Origin: Mesorhizobium_G sp050247155
GTDB lineage: Bacteria; Pseudomonadota; Alphaproteobacteria; Rhizobiales; Rhizobiaceae
DNA length: 64,000 bases
Assembly (NCBI GenBank): GCA_050247155.1
Contig: JBFWUS010000024.1
Location: 3,855 to 67,854, forward strand
Direction of reading: 5' to 3'
The notes below the pieces were generated by a model, which searched no databases, had not been told where the DNA came from, and saw only the letters and a program-made list of their open reading frames with translations. Positions 16,747-25,056 of this stretch are shown piece after piece (the first letter of the stretch is position 1; every line of letters starts with the position of its first letter). The position numbers and the translations under genes are program-made.

Positions 16747-17597
16747 CCGCGGGAGTGGGCAATGTCACGGTCGTGACCATTTCCTACAACAGCGGCGCTG
16801 TGTTGCGGGCGCTGCTTGGTAGTGTCCCGGCCGGCGCGCCAACAATCGTGGTCGACAACGCCAGTACCGACGATACGCCTGCGGTCGCGCGGACGGCAGG
16901 CGCTGAACTGGTAGCGATGCCATCCAATCAAGGGTTTGGCCGGGCGTGCAATGCTGGTGCAAAACGCGCCAAAACGCCGTTTCTGTTCTTCGTCAATCCG
17001 GATGCCCTGCTGGAACCAGGATGCATCGAAGCGTTGCTGGATGCGGCTGAACGCTGGCCGAAAGCGGCCGCGTTCAATCCGCGCATCGAAAATCCGTCCG
17101 GCCGAGTGGAATTCAAGTGGCGGTCAGTGCTGCTACCGCGCAGCGCCTGGATCGAGCGAGGGGCGCCAGATGCCGAGACAGAAGTGCCGGCTCTGGTAGG
17201 CGGCGCTTTTTTCTGCAGGCGCGAGGCATTCGAGCAGGTGGGCGGCTTTGACCCAGCCATCTTCCTCTATCACGAGGACGACGATCTCTCGATCAGGATG
17301 CGCCAGAAGTATGGGCCGTTGGTATTTGTGCCTGCCGCGCGCGCGCGCCATGAGGCGGGGCATTCGTCGGGGCGCTCCCCAGACGTGGCGCGGTTCAAGG
17401 GCTTTCATATGGTTCGCTCACGCGTCTATGCGCTGGCGAAGCACCGCCGGCCGCTGCCGTGGCTTCGGACATTCGCGGCAGCGCTTGGCGGGCTCGTCGC
17501 GCCGCACAATCTGTTCTCGGCCCGACGCCGAGCGAAATATCTAGGGCAGGTGACTGGCGCCTGGTCTGCGTTGAGGGATGGCGGGGTCTTTTCATGA
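16743..17597 (+). CDS. glycosyltransferase family 2 (LPS cluster)
   Basis: 284-residue GT-A glycosyltransferase. VTISYNSGAVL opens the fold, VVDNASTDDT is the nucleotide-binding motif, FFVNPDALLEPG is the NPD variant of the DXD motif, and GGFDPAIFLYHEDDDLSIRM carries the catalytic base. This pattern fits rhamnosyl/galactosyl-type family 2 enzymes. It overlaps the upstream GT4 gene and the downstream FkbM methyltransferase gene by four bases each. A role in LPS core or O-antigen assembly is inferred from this coupling. Confidence 0.85.
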   Translation: MTAGVGNVTVVTISYNSGAVLRALLGSVPAGAPTIVVDNASTDDTPAVARTAGAELVAMPSNQGFGRACNAGAKRAKTPFLFFVNPDALLEPGCIEALLDAAERWPKAAAFNPRIENPSGRVEFKWRSVLLPRSAWIERGAPDAETEVPALVGGAFFCRREAFEQVGGFDPAIFLYHEDDDLSIRMRQKYGPLVFVPAARARHEAGHSSGRSPDVARFKGFHMVRSRVYALAKHRRPLPWLRTFAAALGGLVAPHNLFSARRRAKYLGQVTGAWSALRDGGVFS

Positions 17598-18343
17598 ACC
17601 GCAATGCCTTTCGCGATTTCCTGCGGCGCAGACGTGTTGCACGGCATTTCGCGAAGAACGGCGGCGTTTTCGATTTTCACGGCGTGACGGTTCGCCTTCC
17701 AGAAGGTGTGGACGTGGCGGCGGCGAATGCGCTCATTCGTGGAAAATATGAGCACGAGGAAGCAACGCTCATCACCAGGCATTTGCCTGACCATTTGCCC
17801 ATTATCGAGCTAGGCGGTTCGCTGGGTGTGGTATCGGCGCTGGTCCGATCCAAGTTGAAGCCAGACACACGGCACCTGATTGTCGAAGCAAACCCACGGC
17901 TTATCGAGATCTGCGAAGCCAACGCCGCGGCCGGACGCGCCGGCACGGAAATCATCCACGGCGCTGTGTATTATGACGGACCGGTCGCCCGTTTTGGTAT
18001 TGCCAATGAGGTGCATGCCAGCGCGATCGGGCAGAGCGGTTCGGCCGAGATGATCGAAGTGCCGGCAGTTACACTTTCCCAGCTTTTCCAGCGGCTTGGA
18101 TCACCGCCGCGCTTCGTGCTGGTGTCCGACGTGGAAGGGGCGGAATACGATCTGTTTGCGCAGGAGGCCGAGACCCTTCGCCATGTCGAATTGGCGATCG
18201 TCGAGCTGCACCCAAGAAACTATGCCGCGCTGGGGTGGAATGAGGCCGAGCTTATAAGGAACGCGGCGTCAGTCGGCTTGCAGGTCGCGGAGCGCCTGAG
18301 TGATGTCGTCCTGCTGCGGCGCGATTGGAGCATCGGGCAATAA
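17594..18343 (+). CDS. FkbM-family methyltransferase
   Basis: 249 residues. The class I SAM-binding motif is IIELGGSLGVVSALV near residue 75. The FkbM core VLVSDVEGAEYDLFAQEAETL and VELAIVELHPRNY follows near residue 180. These enzymes O-methylate sugars or polyketides; beside two glycosyltransferases the likely target is a surface glycan. ATG at 17594 overlaps the GT2 stop (ATGA); upstream in-frame starts would overlap that gene by 139 bp. The last codons and the stop lie inside the left arm of a 161-bp palindrome. Confidence 0.85.
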   Translation: MNRNAFRDFLRRRRVARHFAKNGGVFDFHGVTVRLPEGVDVAAANALIRGKYEHEEATLITRHLPDHLPIIELGGSLGVVSALVRSKLKPDTRHLIVEANPRLIEICEANAAAGRAGTEIIHGAVYYDGPVARFGIANEVHASAIGQSGSAEMIEVPAVTLSQLFQRLGSPPRFVLVSDVEGAEYDLFAQEAETLRHVELAIVELHPRNYAALGWNEAELIRNAASVGLQVAERLSDVVLLRRDWSIGQ

Positions 18344-18488
18344 TCCTAGTCCATTCTGCCGGTGATGGTTTGGGACAAGATCGAGGGCTTCGGCGAAGGT
18401 CGGACTGGTTGTCCGGCCGAGACGGAGGCCGATGGAATTGGCCCAAACCATCACCGGCAGAATGGACTAGGATTATTGCCCGATGCTC
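18328..18488. repeat. 161-bp palindromic element with 47-bp perfect arms
   Basis: Arms 18328-18374 and 18442-18488 are exact reverse complements. The left arm begins GAGCATCGGGCAATAATCCT and the 67-bp centre is GC-rich. The left arm encodes the last residues and stop of the FkbM gene, and the right arm ends 4 bp from the lrp stop. It would form a very stable hairpin between convergent genes. Either a mobile palindrome or a bidirectional terminator. Confidence 0.92.
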
Positions 18489-18492
18489 TACC

Positions 18493-18966
18493 TTACAGCG
18501 CGACCAGCCCCTCATCCTTGACCTGGCGGATGGTCAATGCGGTGCGCACCGTGTTCACATTGGGAGTCGAGGTCAGCTTTTCGATCACGAAAGCCTGAAA
18601 CGTGGCCAGATCGGGCGCTACGCAGTGCAGCATGAAGTCGGATTCGCCGGACACCATCCAGGCTTCGCGGACGATCGGCCAGCCATGGGCCAGGTCGGCA
18701 AAAGCCTTCAATTCTGTCTCGGAATGGCGATGCAGGCCGATCAGGCAGAAAGCGACGACATCCATGCCGAGAGTGGGGGCGTTCAAAAGCGCGCGATAGC
18801 CGCGGATGATGCCGGCCTCCTCGAGTTTCTTGACCCGGCGCAGGCAGGGCGGGGCAGAGATGCCGACCCGGCTCGACAATTCGACATTGGTCATGCGGCC
18901 GTCGGCCTGCAGCTCTTTGAGGATTTTCCAGTCGATTGCGTCGAGGTCGGCCGCTTTCAATGCCAT
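18493..18966 (-). CDS. lrp: Lrp/AsnC-family regulator
   Basis: 157 residues. The N-terminal HTH (LDAIDWKILKELQADGRMTNVELSSRVGISAPPCLRRVKKLEEAGIIRGY) and the C-terminal RAM domain (FVIEKLTSTPNVNTVRTALTI) are complete. It should bind amino acids and form octamers or related assemblies. ATG at 18966 matches the family start; further upstream in-frame codons add a non-conserved tail. In Sinorhizobium an lrp gene lies between LPS genes and trxB, as here. Convergent with the LPS-type operon. Confidence 0.9.
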   Translation of the reverse strand: MALKAADLDAIDWKILKELQADGRMTNVELSSRVGISAPPCLRRVKKLEEAGIIRGYRALLNAPTLGMDVVAFCLIGLHRHSETELKAFADLAHGWPIVREAWMVSGESDFMLHCVAPDLATFQAFVIEKLTSTPNVNTVRTALTIRQVKDEGLVAL

Positions 18967-19210
18967 ATTCCAAAACTCCGGCCACTCGCGAAAGAATCTT
19001 GCGCCACGGTCTAGAGCAAGGACAAGGGTTTGGGGAAGCCCATTTCGTGAGTGATCGCGCCGTTGCGTCAAAAAGGGACGATTCGAAAAGGATTCGGGGG
19101 AGGATGCCCGGGTAGCCTTGCATGAAGGGTAGGGCAAACCCTAAATTGGTGGCGACCAGCGGCGCGGAGACGGCTCCTCGCCGCCTATTTCGTGTTTGAG
19201 GCCGGCTTTC

Positions 19211-20185
19211 ATGACGACGAAACATGCTCCCGTGCTTATTATCGGCTCCGGGCCGGCCGGTTACACTGCCGCGATCTACGCCGCACGCGCGATGCTGAAA
19301 CCGGTTCTGGTGGCCGGTCTGGAGCAGGGCGGCCAGCTCATGATCACCACCGACGTCGAGAACTATCCGGGCTTCGCCGAGCCGATCCAGGGGCCATGGC
19401 TCATGGAGCAGATGCTCAAGCAGGCTGAACATGTCGGCACCGAGATCATAAACGATCTGATTACGAGCGTCGATCTTGACGCGCGGCCGTTTCGTGCCAA
19501 GGGCGATTCCGGCGCCGAATACACGGCAGACGCGCTGATCATCGCGACCGGCGCCAAGGCGAAATGGCTCGGCATTCCCAGCGAGGAAATCTACAAAGGG
19601 TTCGGCGTGTCGGCCTGCGCGACCTGCGACGGCTTTTTCTATCGTGGCAAGGATGTTGCCGTGGTCGGCGGTGGCAACTCGGCAGTCGAAGAGGCGCTCT
19701 ATCTCTCCAACCTCGCCAAATCGGTGACCGTCATCCACCGCCGTAACAGTTTTCGATCCGAGCGCATCTTGCAGGAACGGTTGTTCGCCAAGTCGAATGT
19801 GAAGGTGATCTGGGACACGGTCGTCGATGAGATCACGGGCAATCCCGGCAAGGCGCCGCTGCCGCCATCGGCGACCGGCCTGAAGCTGAAGAACGTCGTT
19901 ACCGGCGTCGAAACCAACCTGCCGATCGACGGCGTCTTCGTTGCCATTGGCCACGCGCCGGCGGTCGAGCTGTTCGTCGGCAAGCTGAAGCAGAAGCCGA
20001 ACGGCTATCTGTGGACCGAGCCGAATTCGACGAGGACCAATGTGCCGGGCGTCTTCGCGGCCGGCGATGTGACCGACGACATTTATCGCCAGGCTGTGAC
20101 CGCGGCAGGGCTCGGCTGCATGGCGGCGCTCGAAACCGAGAAGTATTTGGCAGGAGTGGAAGTGCATCGCGAAGCCGCGGAATAG
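19211..20185 (+). CDS. trxB: thioredoxin reductase
   Basis: 324-residue NADPH-dependent flavoenzyme that reduces thioredoxin. FAD motif GSGPAGYTA is at residues 13-21. The redox-active CATC disulfide is at 136-139 (VSACATCDGFF). The NADPH motif is VGGGNSAVEEALYL, and the C-terminal FAD motif is GVFAAGDVTDDIYRQAVTAAGLGCMAA. ATG at 19211 (MTTKHAPVLI) is chosen over an in-frame non-ATG start five codons earlier. It precedes the LysR gene, as trxB precedes lsrB in Sinorhizobium. Confidence 0.97.
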   Translation: MTTKHAPVLIIGSGPAGYTAAIYAARAMLKPVLVAGLEQGGQLMITTDVENYPGFAEPIQGPWLMEQMLKQAEHVGTEIINDLITSVDLDARPFRAKGDSGAEYTADALIIATGAKAKWLGIPSEEIYKGFGVSACATCDGFFYRGKDVAVVGGGNSAVEEALYLSNLAKSVTVIHRRNSFRSERILQERLFAKSNVKVIWDTVVDEITGNPGKAPLPPSATGLKLKNVVTGVETNLPIDGVFVAIGHAPAVELFVGKLKQKPNGYLWTEPNSTRTNVPGVFAAGDVTDDIYRQAVTAAGLGCMAALETEKYLAGVEVHREAAE

Positions 20186-20240
20186 TCGCGGCTCGCTCAA
20201 TCAAACGGCCCGCTAGAGGCCGGATATGAGGGGTTATAGT

Positions 20241-21137
20241 ATGGCACTCGACTGGGATAAGCTGCGCGTGTTCCACGCGGCAGCCGAAGCGGGATCGTTT
20301 ACACATGCCGCCGAGACGCTGAAGCTGTCGCAGTCGGCGATCTCGCGGCAGGTCAGCGCACTGGAACACGATGTCGGCGTCCCGTTGTTCAACCGGCATG
20401 CGCGCGGGCTTGTGCTCACCGAACAGGGTGAGATGCTGTTTCGCACCGCGCATGACGTGCTGGTGAAGCTCGAAACGATCAAATCGCGGCTGACCGAGAC
20501 CAAGGAGACGCCGTCCGGCGTATTGCGCGTGACGACGACTGTCGGCCTCGGCTCGGGCTGGCTGACGGATCGGATTCCGGAATTCCTGGATCTCTATCCG
20601 GAGATCCAGCTTCAGCTCATCCTGGCAAATGAAGAGCTCGATCTCACGATGCGGCAGGCGGATTGCGCGATCCGGTTGCGGCAGCCGCAGCAGCCCGACC
20701 TGATTCAGCGGCGGCTCTTCACCGTGCATTTCCATCTCTACGCCTCTGCCGCCTATGTGAACAAATTCGGCAAACCGGCCTCGGTCGCGGACCTGAAGAA
20801 CCATCGGGTAGTGACGTTCGGTCTACCCGTGCCGGCTCATCTGTCGGAGCTGAACTGGCTCGAAACGGTCGGCGATTTCGATACCGGCCGCCGCGTGTCG
20901 ACGCTGCAGATCAACGACATCCTGTCGATCAAGCGGGCTGTGCAGGCGGGAGCGGGCATTGCCATGCTGCCCGACTACGTGATCCAGAAGGACAGCGGTC
21001 TGGTGCAGCTTCTGCCGGAGACAGAAGTGCCGTCGTTCGACACCTATTTCGCCTATCCGGAAGCGATGAAGAACCAGGCCAAGCTGCACGTGTTTCGCGA
21101 TTTCATCATCGGCAAGGCGCGCAACTGGTCCTATTGA
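20241..21137 (+). CDS. lsrB: LysR-family regulator, LsrB-like
   Basis: 298-residue LysR regulator. The N-terminal winged HTH is WDKLRVFHAAAEAGSFTHAAETLKLSQSAISRQVSALEHDVGVPLFNR. The substrate-binding domain runs to the C-terminus. Gene order lrp-trxB-LysR matches the lsrB locus of Sinorhizobium, where LsrB regulates LPS and antioxidant genes. Only one Cys is present (C142, in RQADCAIR). The start MALDWDKL at 20241 follows family length. The 3' end overlaps the convergent methyltransferase by 7 bp. Confidence 0.85.
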   Translation: MALDWDKLRVFHAAAEAGSFTHAAETLKLSQSAISRQVSALEHDVGVPLFNRHARGLVLTEQGEMLFRTAHDVLVKLETIKSRLTETKETPSGVLRVTTTVGLGSGWLTDRIPEFLDLYPEIQLQLILANEELDLTMRQADCAIRLRQPQQPDLIQRRLFTVHFHLYASAAYVNKFGKPASVADLKNHRVVTFGLPVPAHLSELNWLETVGDFDTGRRVSTLQINDILSIKRAVQAGAGIAMLPDYVIQKDSGLVQLLPETEVPSFDTYFAYPEAMKNQAKLHVFRDFIIGKARNWSY

Positions 21138-21631
21138 CCTTGCCAAGGGGTAAATCTCGGCCACCAGCCAGGAACTGCGGCGCGATAGTGCTCGTAGGAT
21201 GCGCCGTGCGTATCGCTGAGCTTCGGCTCTTCATAAAAGCGCGTGAAGCTGACCACCGCGGCGGCGATGATAAGGCCGTAGATCAGCACCGCTGACGAGC
21301 CAAAAAGCAACGCCTGGGCAAAGATGATGGTCAGGACGGCGACATACATAGGGTTGCGCACGAAGCGATACGGCCCGCTGACGACCAGGTTTTCTGTCGG
21401 AGCGATCGGAGCTGGCGTGCCTCGGCCTTTAAGCGCGAAATGGGCGAAGCTGTAGAGAAGGATGGCGATTGCGCAGGCGATGACAACGATGCAGGTGACA
21501 GCGAGAAACGGGCTGTTGGGCAGCCTGTCGGCATAGCCTCCCGTCAACAGCCAGGGCAGCACGCCGGCAACCGTTCCGGGAACAACGAGGAAGAATATCG
21601 CGCTTCCAGCGACTGCCGAACCGATGCGCAT
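21131..21631 (-). CDS. isoprenylcysteine carboxyl methyltransferase-like membrane protein
   Basis: 166-residue protein with about five membrane segments. VSGPYRFVRNPMYVAVLTI is the ICMT/PEMT SAM-binding signature, and FYEEPKLSDTHGASYEHYRAAVPGWWPR is the conserved C-terminal part. Bacterial members methylate lipids or unknown substrates in the membrane. No partner gene is evident. Confidence 0.85.
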   Translation of the reverse strand: MRIGSAVAGSAIFFLVVPGTVAGVLPWLLTGGYADRLPNSPFLAVTCIVVIACAIAILLYSFAHFALKGRGTPAPIAPTENLVVSGPYRFVRNPMYVAVLTIIFAQALLFGSSAVLIYGLIIAAAVVSFTRFYEEPKLSDTHGASYEHYRAAVPGWWPRFTPWQGQ

Positions 21632-21795
21632 GATGGTGTTTCCGCTTGCCTACAGCAATTCAGTAAAGCCTAAATCACAGCCGCAATACGTGCAAAGCCT
21701 GCCTGAAATAGCGGCTGTGCAATGATCAATTTCGGGCACTGTGCCTATTATCTGGCCCTACTGCCGAAAGTACAAGCTTGGGCCACAGCCAGAAT

Positions 21796-21822
21796 CTTTT
21801 TGCATGTGTGCGATGCAAAAAG
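21796..21822. promoter_or_regulatory. 10-bp perfect inverted repeat upstream of the sRNA
   Basis: CTTTTTGCAT (21796-21805) pairs with ATGCAAAAAG (21813-21822) around a 7-nt loop. It lies about 45 bp upstream of the likely sRNA start. It may be an operator, or a small hairpin of another transcript starting nearer 21750. Confidence 0.4.
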
Positions 21823-21864
21823 GTTGCTTGTTTCGAAGGCAATCGAAGCTCATATTATGACCAT

Positions 21865-21985
21865 CTCCTGAGCGCGTTCCTCCTCCCATTAGCGCTCGGT
21901 GAGTGTTCCCCTCTGGAGGTTCAGCCTTAACGGGCACTTCCAACAAACTCAGCCGGGTCGATTTCGATCCGGCTTTTTTGTTTTC
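21865..21985 (+). ncRNA. candidate trans-acting sRNA, alpha-r14 (NfeR1)-like
   Basis: A stretch with no plausible gene folds into three hairpins. Hairpin 1: GAGCGC (21870-21875) and GCGCTC (21892-21897) hold a 16-nt loop containing CCTCCTCCC, complementary to Shine-Dalgarno sequences. Hairpin 2: AGTG..CCC (21902-21910) pairs with GGG-CACT (about 21932-21938) around CCCTCTGGAGG. Hairpin 3: AGCCGG (about 21951-21956) pairs with CCGGCT (about 21969-21974) with inner TCG/CGA, followed by TTTTTT: a strong terminator. TATTAT at 21853-21858 is a good -10, giving a transcript of about 115-120 nt. Rhizobial alpha-r14 sRNAs, from memory, have this size, an anti-SD loop and a 3' terminator. Confidence 0.72.
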
Positions 21986-22004
21986 CCGATCCGACGCAGC
22001 CGAT

Positions 22005-22033
22005 GTAACCGTCACATGTAACGTGCCGTAACG
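22005..22033. repeat. three GTAAC repeats
   Basis: GTAAC occurs at 22005, 22019 and 22029, the last two as GTAACGTG. The surrounding 150 bp hold no gene that can be supported. Could be a regulator-binding cluster; weak. Confidence 0.25.
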
Positions 22034-22203
22034 TGTGCCCGCGCGTGCATCACGGTAAGGCAGTAACGGACGCGGCGAGAACGAAAACGGTGATGGGGGC
22101 ATCATCGTCGAGTTCGCAGTCACAGGACCGTCGCGTCCAGCTAACTTGGGCAATGTTCACAAAGTGCGGCGGACCTGGGTGTTAACCTCCCGCACAGGGT
22201 CCG

Positions 22204-22243
22204 ACGAGAGGCGGCGCTGCACGAGGCAGCGTCGCCTTCTCGT
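22204..22243. terminator. long hairpin after the EF-G-like gene
   Basis: GGCGGCGCTGC and GCAGCGTCGCC form a stem of about 16 bp with loop ACGAG, just beyond the stop of the minus-strand EF-G-like gene. There is no T-tract, so it may act as an mRNA 3' stabiliser or a non-canonical terminator. Confidence 0.5.
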
Positions 22244-22245
22244 TG

Positions 22246-24297
22246 TCACGCCGCTTTGCCGGACGCGTTGATCGCTTCGTCGGCCAGCCGTCCCGTCAGT
22301 TCAGCCATATGATCGAAGGTCGAGCGATAGCTTGCGACGCCAGACGTGGCGGATCGCAGCTCGATGATCAGGTCGCCTATGGTTGACTGCGGCATGGTCA
22401 CCTCAACCACGTCCCATCCCGGCCAGTTCGGCCGCGCGTCATAACCAAGAATTTGGCCCCGACGCTGCGGCACCAGCGCCGTTATGCGGGCTGTCGCTTC
22501 GGAAGGCGTGAAAATCTCCACCTTCATGATCGGTTCCAGCACGACCGGGGCACAGGAAACCGTCCCTTCCTTCATGGCGATCTTGGCGGCCATCTGGAAT
22601 GCCATATCGGAGGAATCGACGGTATGATACGAGCCGTCCGACAGGTTGACGGCGACATCGACCATGGGGAAGCCAAGCGGACCGTTCTTGAGGAAATCGC
22701 GCACGCCGGCCTCGACCGACGGGATGTAGTTTCTCGGCACAACGCCGCCGGTGATCGTCTCAGAAAACTGGAAACCTGTGCCGCGCGGCAGCGGCTTGAT
22801 CTCCAGAACGACGTCGCCGAACTGGCCGTGGCCGCCCGACTGTTTCTTGTGCCGGCCGCGCTGCGTGACGGATTTCTTGATCGTCTCGCGATAGGGAATG
22901 GCCGGCACATGGCTGTCGATCGGAATCTGATTGCGGCCTTCGAGCTTTTCACGCACCACGCGCAGATGCATTTCGCCGTGGCCCGAGAGGATGGTTTCAC
23001 CCGTATCCTGATTGTGCTGGAGGGATAGCGAAGGGTCTTCGTCAGCCAGTCTGTGGATGGCGGCCGACATCTTGACCTCGTCCTTCCGCTCCTTGGGACG
23101 CAGCGCGAAGGAGAAGACAGGCTGCGGTGGGCTGAGGTCGATGAGGCGCGCCATGCCGCTCTTGGCGGCGGTGAGCGTGTCTCCCGTGCGTGCATCGTCA
23201 AGCTTGCCGAGCGCCACCGTGTCGCCGGCCTTGGCGGACGGCACCTTCTGCTGATTGGCGCCAATCAGCTTGTAGATGCCCGAAACCTTCACCGTATTGC
23301 CGCCCGGGCCGAACAGTTCGACCCCGTCGGCGACGCTGCCTGTCAGGACGCGCGATACCGACAGCTTGCCGCCATGCGGCGTGTGGATCGACTTCATGAC
23401 CTGGACAACAGTGCCGGAGGCGGATTGCAGGCCGAGCCGTTTCGCGGTGGCCTCTATGTCCGGCGCGTCGTGTCGGATCGCTTTGAGAAGCCGCATCACG
23501 CCGTTGCCCTTTTCGGCAGTGCCGATCAGCACCGGGGTTACCAGACCTTCGCGCAGGTCGGCCGCCAGATCGTCGAAGACCTCGTCCTTAGGCGGTTCGA
23601 TCTCTTCCAGAAGCTGTTCCATCAACTGATCGTCGTGGTCGGCCAGCGTCTCGAGCATAGAGAAGCGGGCCTCCAGTTCGCGAGCCTTTTCGTCGCTCGG
23701 GATCTCAGTGATCTCGCTCTCGGCATATTCGCGGTAGACGTAGGCGCGCTCCAATGCCAGATCGATCGAGCCGATGACGACACCGTCCTTGCGTAGTGGA
23801 ATTTGGCGCAGCAGCAGCGGCGTCGAGCTGGTCGGCTGCAGCAGCTTCAACGTATCGCGGACGGCGGCGGCGTTCTTGTCGATCTTGTTCAGGAACAAAA
23901 TGCGGGGCACGCCGAGCTCGTCGAGCTTGCGCATGACAAGTTGCAAGGCGGGAATTTTCTTTTCGTCGGCCTCGGCGACAACCACGGCAACATCGCAACC
24001 GGCCAGCACCGGTTCTGCCTCGAAGGCGAACTCGATCGAACCGGGACAGTCGATGAAGGTGATGGGCTCGCCCATGAATTCGGTCGTCGCGACGGTTGCC
24101 TCGATGCTCATCGCGTGCGCCTTTGCCTCGGCGCTGTGATCGGCAACCGTGCTGCCGGAACCTATCGGATTTTGGCGGGGAATGGCCGCGGTGCGGGCCA
24201 GAATTGCTTCAAGAAGGGTGGACTTGCCGCTGGCGAAGGGACCGACAATGGCCACACATTTCGGTCCCGTACGCCTGCCTCCGGCGCGATTTCCCAT
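22246..24297 (-). CDS. elongation factor G-like GTPase (EF-G paralogue)
   Basis: 683-residue paralogue of EF-G with all five domains by length. G1 is GPFASGKST (residues 19-27) in place of GHIDAGKT. G3 is DCPGS (83-87), so the catalytic His of DTPGH is Ser here. G4 NKID (137-140) is intact. The switch I segment HAMSIE replaces RGITI. Domain IV has the repetitive RGRHKKQSGGHGQFGDVVLEI. These changes mark the EF-G-like family in which GTPase activity and translocation are doubtful. It stands alone, whereas canonical fusA would sit with rpsL/rpsG/tuf. Role unknown, probably ribosome-linked. Confidence 0.88.
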   Translation of the reverse strand: MGNRAGGRRTGPKCVAIVGPFASGKSTLLEAILARTAAIPRQNPIGSGSTVADHSAEAKAHAMSIEATVATTEFMGEPITFIDCPGSIEFAFEAEPVLAGCDVAVVVAEADEKKIPALQLVMRKLDELGVPRILFLNKIDKNAAAVRDTLKLLQPTSSTPLLLRQIPLRKDGVVIGSIDLALERAYVYREYAESEITEIPSDEKARELEARFSMLETLADHDDQLMEQLLEEIEPPKDEVFDDLAADLREGLVTPVLIGTAEKGNGVMRLLKAIRHDAPDIEATAKRLGLQSASGTVVQVMKSIHTPHGGKLSVSRVLTGSVADGVELFGPGGNTVKVSGIYKLIGANQQKVPSAKAGDTVALGKLDDARTGDTLTAAKSGMARLIDLSPPQPVFSFALRPKERKDEVKMSAAIHRLADEDPSLSLQHNQDTGETILSGHGEMHLRVVREKLEGRNQIPIDSHVPAIPYRETIKKSVTQRGRHKKQSGGHGQFGDVVLEIKPLPRGTGFQFSETITGGVVPRNYIPSVEAGVRDFLKNGPLGFPMVDVAVNLSDGSYHTVDSSDMAFQMAAKIAMKEGTVSCAPVVLEPIMKVEIFTPSEATARITALVPQRRGQILGYDARPNWPGWDVVEVTMPQSTIGDLIIELRSATSGVASYRSTFDHMAELTGRLADEAINASGKAA

Positions 24298-24527
24298 GAT
24301 TTGACCTCCACTCTATCGTCTTATGACGTTCCTCCAAGAGCGGCGGCCGGCGATCCTCTATCGGGGCCGTCGCACGGCGGGGCGTTGGTTTGCCGCCTGC
24401 CGAAAACCATGCTCACACGACGCAAGGCCGAGGGCAAGACGAAACCAATCAAATCGTCGGGCGTGATGAAACCAAACGCGATCCCTCGCGTTTTGGGGCA
24501 AATTCAATGACGTCCAAGGAGATGCGC

Positions 24528-24887
24528 ATGAAAAGATTCATCCTCACAACCGTTGCCGCCATCGGCATGGCGGTGTCTGGAATGGCCATTGCGCCGGTAT
24601 CGGCACAGGATCTCGAACTCAGGCTCGATCGCGGCGGACCCAGCGTACGGCTAAGAGATGACTGCGACTCCCGCTACGAAGATTGTTATTCGCGCCGCGA
24701 GGTTCGCCGTGAACGCCGCGGCTGCAGCACCGGGCGCGCTCTCGACAAGGCGGAACGCATGGGCATCAGGCGTGCGAGGATCGTGGACGCCGGTCGCCGG
24801 ACCATCGAGGTTGGCGGCAGAAACCGCTACGGCGAGCGCACCTTTGTGACCTTCAGCCGGCAATGGGGTTGCCCGGTCATCGGCTAA
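24528..24887 (+). CDS. small secreted Cys/Arg-rich protein (paralogue 1)
   Basis: 119 residues with a Sec signal peptide ending near VSAQDLE. The mature part has RLRDDCDSRYEDCYSRREVRRERRGCSTGRALDKAERMGIRRARIV and ends RQWGCPVIG. Four Cys are shared with the next gene. The start at 24528 is set by AAGGAG six bases upstream. The repeated theme 'Cys ... GRALDKAERMGI-RARIV' resembles small rhizobial secreted proteins of unknown function. A bidirectional terminator follows. Function unknown. Confidence 0.75.
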   Translation: MKRFILTTVAAIGMAVSGMAIAPVSAQDLELRLDRGGPSVRLRDDCDSRYEDCYSRREVRRERRGCSTGRALDKAERMGIRRARIVDAGRRTIEVGGRNRYGERTFVTFSRQWGCPVIG

Positions 24888-24904
24888 CACCATCGGCAGA
24901 CTTC

Positions 24905-24943
24905 AAAAAAGGCCGTCTTCCGAGAGGAATAGCGGTCTTTTTT
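24905..24943. terminator. bidirectional terminator
   Basis: AAAAAAGGCCG (24905-24915) pairs with CGGTCTTTTTT (24933-24943); an inner TTCC-GAGA-GGAA extends the stem. A-tract and T-tract on either side allow termination in both directions. Confidence 0.85.
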
Positions 24944-25056
24944 GTATTGTCGGTGGATCGAGAGTCGCGGCAGAGGTTCGCCGTAGCTTTGCCGTATTGA
25001 GGGTTGAATACCCTAAATTGATTTAGGCGAGGTGGGGCGACAGAGGGAAAGCTTCC

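Noticed and set aside
21758..22153. 131-codon minus-strand frame across the sRNA gap
   Set aside because: No family motifs, and it runs antisense through the terminator and hairpins; the RNA explanation is stronger.
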